The notes under the pieces were generated by a model, which made no database searches, was not told where the DNA came from, and saw only the letters and a program-made list of their open reading frames with translations. Positions 54,797 through 64,000 of a DNA stretch of 64,000 nucleotides are shown here, in pieces. Both the position numbers and the translations under genes were made by a program. How positions within the stretch are numbered: the stretch's first letter is position 1; every line of letters starts with the position of its first letter. The stretch is taken from contig CM025855.1 in the NCBI GenBank assembly GCA_003952965.2, positions 26,703,613-26,767,612 of the forward strand, in the 5' to 3' direction. Source of the DNA: Morella rubra (taxonomy: Eukaryota > Streptophyta > Magnoliopsida > Fagales > Myricaceae).

Positions 54797-55300
54797 GTGA
54801 CTATGACTCTGAAAGCTATAAGGTGTAGTACGACACTCTTTTGGGTTTTGGAGAGGTTTAATGAACTTGGGCTTCTGAGTTTCTCAAGGATTTCGAATTC
54901 GAAATCAACAAAAGAAAGAGACAGATTGGGTGAAAGCTGGAACTTGGAAGTGGGTTTATTTGGAAAGGAGTTCAATAGGATCCACTTGATCCTGCAGAAG
55001 GAACACTTTTCAGGGTTTTGCGTGTTTATGAGAGAGAAACGGCTAAATAGGAAAAAGTTTTCTGTGTTGGGTGCTCTGTGCTCAAAAGCTTCATTTTGAC
55101 AAAACACTGAGGAAAAAACAAAAGAAAAAAGAAAGCAAAAGCTTTTATGGGCTTGAGCTTTTTTTTCACCTCCAGACTCAAGTTTCTTAGGGTATGAAGG
55201 ATCTAATCGAGCAGCGAGCACTGTCGTAAGATGGGGGGGGTGTTAAAGTGAGGAGAAGAGGGAAACGGGAATGTTTTGAGGAGCAAAGCCCAAGAAAAAG

Positions 55301-55310
55301 CCTTTTTATA
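55301..55310 (-). promoter_or_regulatory. TATA box for the minus-strand gene
   Basis: TATAAAAAGG on the minus strand, about 505 bp before the start codon, implying a leader near 475 nt unless it contains an intron. That leader holds a long upstream frame (55221-54781) that overlaps the first codons of the gene, which would reduce translation if transcribed unspliced. Confidence 0.5.
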
Positions 55311-56930
55311 CGATGGGAGGGTTTCCTCGGGACCTTTTTTTTCTGGAACTGCAAAACACTTCGGAAAATAGCTTCCACAGGGTTTAAAAATGGCAATGCC
55401 AAAGGGTCTTGACGTGCCAACGTCCTCCGCCTTGGGAACCTTGTAACTGAGAGGTGGGGAGAGAGAGGATTCGGAATCTCAGCGCAGGATTTATGGAGTT
55501 GCATTTCTAATAAGCTCTAGAAGCAAACACGGGGTCTCTAATTACGTTTGAATCCTGATGCTCCAATAATCCAATTTCGTTTTCTGGTTCTCATACGTAC
55601 GGTTTCAGGTCGTGCGCGTGAGAGGAATGATGCTTATTCTGTCCTTTAGTTAGTTGGTACTGTTTGTCTGAGCGGACCAGCTTAGACTAATCGGTAATTT
55701 ACTAACATTTTTTTTTTAACTATGAAAATTTAGGCATCTATTCGTGTCGATTGAGTTCGAATGAACTTAATTCAATATCTGTATAAGTTTGTTTAAACGC
55801 CACGGGAAACCCCTGGTCGTATACCCTCAAACCACATATGTTAGGTAAGTCCATATATATTAGGTAAGTCCAGATTTGTTATGGGAATTGCCCTAAGAAA
55901 TATTCGCAACTAAAAAAATTTCACTACTAAATATTAATTCAACCCTGCTAAGAAAATTAGCAATGCTATACGAACCTAAAGATGATTTAGACTTGATGAA
56001 ACCAAATTTAACCGGCCAATCACAAAGTCCATTAGCTGAGGACTCGTGGGAGCTGGGCCAAAGACCCAGCACTTGGGACGGGTTGAAAGGCTAAGGCTAA
56101 AAGGCTGAAAACGCTCCTTCCTTCCTCCTATAAGCAAAGAAAAAAGGCTAGGACACGAGGTCCTCCCCATAAGGGAATTTTTTCGATGCATTTGTTAATC
56201 GTTATTTTCTATATCATTTGTTTACAAGTTCTTTTTGAGAGAGAAAGAGAGCTTACCCCCCCACCCCCCCCTTTTTTCCTCTGCCTCACTCTTATGCCCT
56301 TTTTCCTTTTTTGTCAGGCCTGGGCCTACCCTTCTCTCCTTTCTCCCCATTGGTCTTGGGATGACGGTCGCGCCCTGGCCTTCCTCTATCTTGCATTTAT
56401 TAAGCGCCATAGGCCTACCTCTCTCTCTTCTCTGTTGGTCCTGGGATGACAATAGCCCCCTAGGCTTCCTCTATCTCACATTTATTAAGTGAGTTGATAT
56501 TATTCTCCATGTTATCATTTCTACCAGCGAGTCTGATGATTAATTCTTCTCGCCACCTCTTCTGACAAGTCGAACACGACCCGTCATTAAGAGGATTGCC
56601 TGCCCCCTCTTTTACAACTGACTTAGGCGGCGTGGGTTTGCTTATACCAAGTTGGGCCTTGGCCTTTCTTTTATTGTTTGGGTCTCCTTCATCTTTTTGA
56701 TGGGCCTCGATGGTAGCAATCTCTTTTGAAGGCCGAAAAACCTACCTTATCAGTAGCCTCCCATTTTCTCGAATACAACTTGGGTAAATGGGGAAATGCT
56801 TAAGGGTCCAACCACGACCCATGTATGTTTAGTCTCATGTTGAATCCCTCTTTTCCTCTTTTTCTCTTCTTCCTTTTTTTTTTTTTTTACGCAATGTCTT
56901 TTCGTTTCCCACCTTTTCATCACAAACTTA
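55311..56930. other. Intergenic, with an LTR-like tandem repeat
   Basis: Upstream region of the minus-strand gene to about 55.6 kb, then AT-rich sequence. Near 56,330-56,490 two related units of about 90 bp (TTGGTCTTGGGATGACGGTC and TTGGTCCTGGGATGACAATA, each ending CATTTATTAAG) lie in tandem. Such text resembles LTR sequence of plant Tat-type elements, so this may be the LTR of the element whose remnants follow. No gene. Confidence 0.45.
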
Positions 56931-56944
56931 GAGTCATTATGTAG

Positions 56945-58627
56945 TTGTCAGCAGTTTTCACCTCTGTTGTGACAACTTCCTTCCTTAGTTTTAAAAATAT
57001 TACTCTTTTTCAAGACGCTTCTCCACTTCCTTCTTCTGTTCTTTTGCGGTTCTTCCATCTTTTTTTGGCAATGGCTCACCGTTCTATCTTCAAAGCCACG
57101 AGATTCCCCCTGCTTCGGACTCGTTCGAGATGTAAGGACGACACATTGGCTAAGTCTCGCCGATTATACTCTGTTCCCAACTCCATCAAGATGCGCGCCC
57201 TTGAGAAAAACAAATTTGTACTATCGCCCAGGGAGAATGAGTTTGCCTACTTCCTTGACGCTTTATAGCCGACTTTCGCTTCCCTTTTCCGGAAGAAGTG
57301 AAGAAGATTTCGAAATTTCTGTTGTTAGCCCCTGTTAGTTATCCCCCAACAGTTGGTGTTTCCTCTTAAAGTTCCTCTTCCTTTGGAGAGAGAGATTCCG
57401 TAAGTGCCCTGCTCTATCCCCCAAGAGTTATACATTTCTTCCGGTTGCGGAAACTTGAGGGTGACATTGAGCTATGGTTCTTTCTTAACCGGAGGTTTGA
57501 GTTTATCTTTACTAGACACCCTAACAGCCATAAGGGGTGGAAGGAGAATTTTTCTTAATTTTTGGGATAGGGTGGCTGGGGTCTTCGAAAACGGGGGAAC
57601 TTGAAGCCAATTACGGTGCTTGGGGTATTCCTTCCGCCAACAGATAGTGATTCTTTCTAGCTTTCCCTATTTTCCCTTTGTTGATTTTCATTTCTCGTCA
57701 TTTTCTTCATTAGTGCTTCATTGTTAGTATTCTCTTTCTCAACCTTGTTAGCCCCTATTTTGTCTGATGAGGAGAAATCATGTACTCGAGAAATTATGGA
57801 CTATAGGTCGGGGGATTTGACAATACTTTTAACACCCCACAATATCGAAAGGTTCCTCCAGCGTAGGGGGCCCGTGACGTCAGCTACGAACCCAGATATC
57901 CACATTCTATCCTTGGTTCCCTTTTACTTTTTATTTCCTTTCAATCTCTATTTGCTATCCACTGCTCGTACTTGTTTCTAGCTTTCTTAAAGGGTTCAGG
58001 AAGAAATTTTTTGAAACATTCAGATCAAGCCCTTCCACTTCCCCTCGGGTGATAAAATTCGGGGATGTTGTAACAGCACTTTTGAAGAAAAAGTACACGT
58101 CTCCACCAGTCTCCACCGCTTCGGGGATTGGGAAGCACTCGCTTCACATTCTCGAAGTCTCCATTCCTTAGAACACTGGGGTAGCCTCCAGCAGTGTTAG
58201 CCCTCCGCGTTGAACAAAATATCTACAAGAGGTTTTCTCATGATCTAAGCAACAAGTTACTGAAGCTCCTTCTAGTAAGCCTTCAACGAAGAGGAGGCGC
58301 ACAAATTCTGGTCCTAGTACTACGCGGCTCTCAGGTATCGTCATTCTAGGGGTTTAGGGAGGTAGGAAGGCCCAAGCCATAAGCTCTTCTGAGCCATTAT
58401 GTCCCAACTTTCTGGGGACTACTCAGGGACTACCTACATTGGGACCGCCCCTGCTGGATCGACCCTTTTTTCATTCCTCAAGGTGAGGGGGCTTTTGACC
58501 TCCTAGCCTCACGGCTCTCGGATCCCATAGCTCGCTTGCAAGAATTCGTACTTACCAAGGTCCTTCCAACACCTCCTCCTCACCTCGAAAGCATTATTCC
58601 CATAGCCACCCATCAACTTCTAAAGGT
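56945..58627 (+). pseudogene. Retrotransposon extra-ORF remnant, first part
   Basis: Broken frames on the plus strand. One reads MAHRSIFKATRFPLLRTRSR and continues to about 57268. Another, near 57425-57560, reads IHFFRLRKLEGDIELWFFLN, RRFEFIFTRHPNSHKGWKEN. The LW/YF and HKGWKxxFF pattern is familiar from plant retrotransposon-associated ORFs found in Tat/Ogre elements. Stops and shifts occur throughout. 57,600-58,620 holds further fragments without clear motifs. Assignment to such an ORF is by pattern only. Confidence 0.5.
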
Positions 58628-58982
58628 TAGTGCCCTAAGGATGAGTAAAAATTCAAGTAAGAATACGAATTTTCAGTTCCACTTCCAAATTCAGAAATTT
58701 GGCTCCAGTTCTGGCATATATCGGAACCAAAACCGAAAGTCATTTTTTACAATTTCCGGAATAGGAACTGAAACTGAAAATTTCGACAGAATTACCGAAA
58801 TTTTCGGTTCCGATTTTTCTAAAAAATAAATAAAACTAGTGCTCAAAATAGAGTCTAACATACGTAATTTGATTGACTATTTATTTTAGAATCTAGCTTT
58901 TGGATGAAAATTTTATATTTATTGTTAATTTATGATGAACAGTTAAAAAATATTAAAATTTGTTATTCTTTATTTTTTTAAG

Positions 58983-60695
58983 GTTAATTAAAAAAAAACT
59001 CCCAATGAACGTACATGTCAATCTCAAATGCCTCCTAGACTCGAACTCAGTACAACCAAGCCCCATATTACGGGCACATTGCAATTCGACTTTTAACCCA
59101 GATTTGACGTTAAAGTGAACGTTTTTTGTCGCACGTGCAAGGCACGTGACACCTAGACCACGCGAAAAGACCAGATTACCCCTCTCGTGCCCTAAGTCTT
59201 CAACTAAACATCAAAATCATTCTTCGATGCGGTGTGTTTTGAACCTATGCCCTCATTTACTCGTCTTCAACTTCTGTCAGGAATGTTTCTTTGTCGCTAT
59301 GGGAAATCCACGAAACAAGAGTGGCAATTAGGGTAAAACGCTTCTTCTCGAATTGGATAAGGTGAAACGCTGACATTTATTGTTTACTTATTTTCACTTG
59401 ACTTTGTTGTTTGCGAATCTATTTAATGATACACCCACGCAGCTAAGTCTGAAATCTTTGTTTTCATAGCACTTGAATAGAAGCCAACATGTTAGAATTA
59501 GGCAAGGTTTACTCAATTTCTATCAAGTATAAACCACTAATAATTTAGTCATAGTTAGAAAATTGTTTTGCTCCTTTCTAACAATACCATGAAGTCACTC
59601 AGCACTGACTGACTAACAAGAATTAACCCACACATCAAATATGTAATTTAACTTCTTTTTTGTGCATTTGGAGTGGGGAGGAAGAGAAAAGGGGTTTGGA
59701 AAACCCCATCCCTACCTGTTGTACATAGGAAATAATAGTATTTTACTTTGTTGCTAGAGTTACCTAAAATATGAGACTAAAGGAAAAAACATATAAGGAC
59801 AATAGCAGATGAAGACAATAACAGATAAAGACAAAAATGGATAAGAACAATCACATAGAAATACTATGGCAGACACAAGCAAAGGAGAACATGCTTTTAA
59901 AAATAGAAGTAGTAAGCTTCTCGTGTGGTCCCCCCCTCATTGACTTTAGATTCCACGAAAAAGGACAAACTAGGACTCTATTATATAGTCCCCCTTCATC
60001 CATTCATATGCATCTAAACTAAACGAAAATATTCACTCTCCGTGTGGTCCCCCCTCACCCACTCACACTAATATAAACGATAATAGAAAAAACAATTAAC
60101 TTATCACCCACTGACCTAACATAAAGCATCACACTCTGACCCATTCGCAAAACTACTATAAGAAGAGTAATAGCAACCGATTTGGGCAAAAAAAGTGTAA
60201 ATATCATACCTTCAAACGAAGATGAGTTCAATAGCAACGAAAAGTGTATGCCTTGCTCTGGGAGGGAAGCGAAATCTCAACGGCGTTCTTCAGACGAAGA
60301 TGATTTCAGATGCCGATGGGTTTGTCTTCAGGGGTAAGTTAAGTGAGAGTTGGGCAATTTTTTACAGACGCACCCAAAATGCAGAGTTTTGGTTAGGACA
60401 TGGGGGAGAAATTAATTAAAAATTCCAACGGTTATGTTCTTTCAAAATGCACCGCATCGAAGAATGGGTTTGATGTTTAGTCGAAGAGTTAGGGCACGGG
60501 AAAGGCAATCTATTATTTTTGCATGGTCTGGGTGTCGTGTGCCCTGCACATGTGATGGAAAACGTTCACTTTAACATCAAATCAGGGTCAAAAGGTGAAT
60601 TGCAACGTTTCACATAATACATGAGGTCTGGTTGTAATGAGTTCGAGTTCAGGGGGTATTTGAGATTGACATGTAAGTTCATGAGATTTTTTTTA

Positions 60696-60701
<6 letters not shown>
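58983..60701. mobile_element. Nested inverted-repeat element (about 1.7 kb)
   Basis: Left arm (about 58983-59250) and right arm (about 60440-60701) are inverted copies. TGACGTTAAAGTGAACGTTT pairs with AAACGTTCACTTTAACATCA, and TTCTTCGATGCGGTG pairs with CACCGCATCGAAGAA. The middle contains two similar GTGGTCCCCCC-containing segments (about 59925 and 60045) and a 65-residue frame at 60222 with no recognised motif. MULE-like in build, but I could not fix a target duplication. Confidence 0.65.

Positions 60702-60732
<31 letters not shown>
60701..60732. repeat. 32-base C homopolymer
   Basis: Uninterrupted C-run at the right edge of the nested element, where the left edge has a run of A after TTAATT. 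Length is doubtful in any sequencing technology. Confidence 0.85.
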
Positions 60733-61088
60733 ACCAAAAAAAAAATAGGGCTCAAAATAAAGCAAAACATATGATGAGTACCAAATTTGTTTGAATGTTT
60801 ATTTTATAATCTAAATTTTAGTTGAATGTTTACATTTATTGTTAATTTATGATGAATAATAGAAAAATCTTCCAAAAATTTGGTCCAAAAATTATTTTTA
60901 GCTCTTTATGGCCCAAAAAAATATGTCCAAAAAAGCCAATATGTCAAACCAGAATTTCTGGTTCCATTCTGGTAAAATATGGGAATGGAATCGGAACAAA
61001 AAAAAATTGCATTCCTGTGAATACCGGAACGGAACCAGAATTGGCTATTCCAGTTCCATTCGTTCCAGTACTCACCCTTACAGTGCCC

Positions 61089-61153
61089 ATATGCCTATGT
61101 TGTGTTCTGCCCTTTTTTTCACCCCGAGTCGTTTTCTCTTCCCTTACTCTCTC

Positions 61154-61185
<32 letters not shown>

Positions 61186-61570
61186 ACTTACACCTCCTCG
61201 TACCAAACAGTCGTAGCCTTGCACCAGGCCTACGATGCCTTCCGCAAAAAAGAGAACCTTTTGGCTGAGTTTCAGTCATCTCTATAAGGTAAGCAACATG
61301 AGAAAGAGGTGTTCGAGGAGGATGTAAAAAGTCTTCAATCTGTCATCCAGAAGCTCAAGGCCGAAAGGGGGAATGTAGTGCCTCAGCTAGAGCAGTCCAA
61401 TCAATCCTTAGAGAGAGACGAGCAGTTGCCAGAACAAGCAAGCCAAGCTCCTAAGGGGGTGAGGATGTTATTGTGCTTGTAGGCCCTAAGGACACTATGC
61501 AATCTCGGAAAGCCTCCGCTTCTGGCAAGACTCGACTTGCCAAAGGATCAACGGAGCCCGAAGAATAGAT
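61089..61570 (+). pseudogene. Retrotransposon extra-ORF remnant, coiled-coil part
   Basis: After a T-rich stretch the plus strand reads ALHQAYDAFRKKENLLAEFQ, a stop, then HEKEVFEEDVKSLQSVIQKL and QLEQSNQSLERDEQLPEQAS. This is a heptad-like coiled coil, followed by a basic end and a stop at about 61567. It is probably the C-terminal part of the ORF that begins before the hAT insertion. Known plant retrotransposon extra ORFs often end in such a coiled coil. Broken by at least one stop. Confidence 0.5.
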
Positions 61571-62185
61571 AGAGCAGCTAAAACAGGGGGTGTTTCATTG
61601 TCCCGTCCTTGAACTTTTGTAGTCTCTTACTTGTTCTTTTCTTTGTTTTGTTTTTGTGTTATTGTTTGTTGTTTTTAAAACTCCGCGGTTAATTCCCTGC
61701 ACATTCTTCGTATCAATGCCTTGGTTATTTTGTTTTTGTGTTTTCTAATTTATTGCTTGTCGTTCATACCCTCCTCCAGCCCCCTTTGTCCAGAGGGCTT
61801 TTGGATAAGGCCTGTGGACAAATTTCTAAGAAGGATCCAAGGACCATAGACGGCCTGTGGAATAACCTGATAGAGGGTGTGCTGATAGTTTGAGCACACC
61901 CTGTATATCAAAGGACAAGGTGTCCAAAGAATGTGGTGAAGGCAAAATGGTTGGGCAAAGTATTCCTAGAACTTAGCCAAGTTATTCCTGGGCTCAAAAG
62001 CCTCATCAATTTTGATTTTTGCACGACGGCCATAAATTGATGTTCTTTCCTGGGCACGAGGGCCTCATCAATATCTTGGCACGAAGGCTCCAAATCATCA
62101 ATATATTGCTTCATGGTTATGAATAGAACAATAAAAGTTTTGACAAAATAGGTACATACCTTCTCTTGGTAGATGCGACGGCACT
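61571..62185. other. Junction between opposed retrotransposon parts
   Basis: No clear domain. Minus-strand frames at 61908-62318 contain degenerate text with two related GATGAGGC-containing segments. In an intact Ty3/gypsy element, RT, RNase H and integrase would lie beyond the protease; none of their motifs is visible, so pol appears deleted here. Confidence 0.45.
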
Positions 62186-62674
62186 TTATTTGCCCTTCGA
62201 CATGATATTGTAACAACTTCGGGATTGTTTTTGGTCCCCTCGAACTTCCCCTACGCCACACGGAGTTGGAAACTTCATTTTGAGATAATAGATGGATGTT
62301 GCGACCTGTATTGAGCACAAGGTGGTCTGCCCAATGATAGCGTTATAGGCTGGAGCCTCTTTTAAAGGATCAATGACCAAAAAGTTCACCATGGCAGTCA
62401 ACACCGCGGGATAGGTACCTAGGGTTACAGGCAGGAGAATAGACCCAATTGGGTTAATGGTCTCACCAACAAATCCAACCAACGTGCCGGATGCTGATAC
62501 TAGCTGAGTTTTTTCGACTCCCAATTTTTCATAGGTTGATAAGTATAGAATGTCAACCAAACTACCATCATCTATCAGGACGCGATGCATAGTGAAGTTA
62601 AAAATTTGCAATGAGACGACTAATGCGTCGATATGGGGATAAAGGACTCCACTCGCATCCATGCCAGAGAACAT
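62186..62674 (-). pseudogene. Ty3/gypsy protease-region remnant
   Basis: The minus strand reads HIDALVVSLQIFNFTMHRVL, IDDGSLVDILYLSTYEKLGV, then FLVIDPLKEAPAYNAIIGQT and MKFPTPCGVGEVRGDQ. This is the aspartic-protease region of plant Tat/Athila-type elements, with the active-site motif as IDDGS (VDDGS/VDTGS in relatives). The frame is open for 162 residues but RT does not follow. Upstream on the same strand lie the gag pieces. Confidence 0.85.
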
Positions 62675-62741
62675 TAGGGAAGATCTTGGGCTTTTTAACT
62701 TGTGGGGCTTCAGCTAGGCATATTTGGTGCTGGTGTGCCTC

Positions 62742-63920
62742 TCAAGCATAAGCCTTTCTTCCACCTGAGCTGAGACCTCCCGCTGCCAAGCCCCCAACTA
62801 TTGTGCGAATGACATGGGCCTCCTCCCGGCGTGGGGGAGGAGGCAAATTAGTTCCTGTTCCTCGGACGAGGGGTGTGTTAGCCCCACTCTGTTGTTGATT
62901 TTGAGGTTGATAAGTTCCATGGTCAAGGATACATTTCCTTAACTTCCCCTGTTGCAACAGGAGTTCGATTTGCTATCTAAGTTCATAACATGTCTCAGTG
63001 GTATACCCGTGGTCTTTATGAAAGTCATAATATTTTTCATGAGATCTCCTCTCAAGGACAACTTTCTTCATGTCCGGTCACCTTAAACCTGGCTTATTCG
63101 CAATCTGTATCAATATTTCTCTAAGTGGTACATTCAGGGGTGTATACCTCAATTCACCCTAGGTAATTGGCTTTGGCAATAATGTAGGCTCGGGAAGGAG
63201 TGCTTGGCGTTCCATTCGAGGGCGCAAAACCCTTTCCTTTGAGTCAAGGTGTTGTGCCTGCAATGGCTCCCTCCCCTTCCTTTCTGATCTACTACAAGGG
63301 ATAATGCGGGCTACCTCCCGAGCTTTGAAGATTTCTTTGGCTCCTATAAACTTTTGGGCCTCACCATTGAGTTGGCGTATTTCAAAGGACTATTTCGGGC
63401 TAGGTGGTGAAAGAAGTCACTTTCCATGGCTAATATGTTTATCACGGCCATAATCATTGAGTTGTCGTCGATACCATCGACATCGAGGGCCTTTCTATTG
63501 AAACGTGCCAAAAAGTTGCGGAAGGTTTCACCCAGATTCTGCCATATGTTCAAGAGATGAAATGGGGGCTTCCTGGTGAGTTGACCAGCCAAGAAATGAC
63601 TAATAAAAGCTGTGTTGAGTTCATCAAACTTACAAATACTATTTGGGGAAAGATGTCCAAACCACTTTCAGGCCGATTTTCGTAAGGTAAAGGGAAAGCC
63701 CGACACATAAAGGCGTCTAAGGCTCCTTGATAGGCCATATGTCCCTTGAAAATTTCTAAATGGTCTATAGGGTCCCCTGCCCCATTAAACGTTTCCACCT
63801 CAGGGGGGGCCGGTACTTTAACAGAGCTGGATACTCTAGAATTTGGTAAGTAAAGCGGGAATCAGTCTGTTGAATAAGACTACTCAGGGTTGAAGCATGT
63901 TTTCCCTTACCTCGCCCCTC
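62742..63920 (-). pseudogene. Ty3/gypsy gag remnant
   Basis: Minus-strand fragments from 63.9 kb downward. FNGAGDPIDHLEIFKGHMAY, then TRKPPFHLLNIWQNLGETFR and NFLARFNRKALDVDGIDDNS are Retrotrans_gag-type sequence typical of Tat/Athila elements. Near 62957-62742, EEAHVIRTIVGGLAAGG and RKAYA form the usual gag-protease linker. Frames are interrupted by shifts. The element runs off the right edge of the window, so its 5' LTR is not seen. Confidence 0.85.
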
Positions 63921-64000
63921 GCCGTTTCCAGCAGTCGTTCCATCTCTTGAAACCGCCCTTCCTGACGCTCCTCCTTTGTCAAGGTAACCTCCTTTGGTTG

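Larger units (their letters stand above)
58628..61088. mobile_element. hAT-like element (2.45 kb) splitting the retrotransposon remnant
   Basis: Element 58636-61080 with ends TAAGGATGAGTA and, reversed, TAAGGGTGAGTA. Flanks TAGTGCCC (58628-58635) and CAGTGCCC (61081-61088) are an 8-bp target duplication with one mismatch, as for hAT elements. The ends are rich in GGTTCC and GGAACC motifs common in plant hAT MITEs. Two versions of one segment lie in direct orientation inside (about 58840-58950 and 60745-60880), on either side of a nested inverted-repeat element. No transposase frame. Confidence 0.7.

Noticed and set aside
60222..60419. 65-residue frame MSSIATKSVCLALGG...
   Set aside because: Sits in the interior of a nested inverted-repeat element, with no recognised motif and no second copy for comparison.

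Overview
The window is nuclear DNA from a flowering plant, almost certainly a eudicot. The signs are a Tekay/Del-type chromovirus primed by initiator-Met tRNA, a CACTA element with a plant Transposase_24-type gene, Mutator-like elements (MULEs) with long terminal inverted repeats (TIRs) and 9-bp target duplications, a plant L1 RNase H tail, and AT-rich intergenic DNA. I cannot name the species.

About 1-51.9 kb is a decayed tandem array. Units of roughly 4-5 kb each carry one intronless gene for a 70-93 residue protein that I do not recognise. The protein has an MGSSES-type N-terminus (an N-myristoylation-like signal), a polar NNNDSTRPEDDAS segment, one Ala/Gly/Val-rich membrane helix, and a conserved C-terminus with TMKAPGRN and YRDDFERDPKGYFRELRKK. 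Ten copies are visible, at about 3.8, 8.9, 14.0, 18.3/26.3, 33.2, 37.3, 41.9, 46.2, 49.5 and 51.1 kb, plus a start-region scrap at 13.0 kb. Copies at 8.9, 46.2 and 49.5 kb have the full frame and normal tail. The copy at 3.8 kb lost Gly2 and its usual stop. Copies at 41.9 and 51.1 kb are frameshifted into the same alternative tail. The others are pseudogenes.

Mobile DNA has broken up the array. Unit 1 holds an 801-bp poly(A) retroposon. Unit 2 is followed by a 2.77-kb MULE carrying ubiquitin-specific protease fragments in both TIRs. Unit 4 holds a one-ended CACTA remnant, a 7.9-kb LTR retrotransposon inserted inside the gene copy, a copia remnant joined in frame to the rest of that copy, a foldback MITE and a LINE tail. 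Units 5 and 6 share a foldback element and a 1.1-kb MULE in the promoter, duplicated 4,076 bp apart. Unit 7 has about 1.8 kb of nested TIR elements in its leader. Unit 8 has a solo LTR and is preceded by a tiny TRIM-like element. A second segmental copy links 33.4-35.2 kb with 46.4-48.3 kb.

Right of the array, 52-56.9 kb is mostly low-information DNA with one convincing ordinary gene: a minus-strand single-pass membrane protein of 128 residues at 54.4-54.8 kb. From about 56.9 kb to the end lies a rearranged Ty3/gypsy element. Gag and protease remnants are on the minus strand, and an extra-ORF-like remnant on the plus strand is split by a hAT-like insertion. No rRNA gene, CRISPR or functional tRNA gene was seen.
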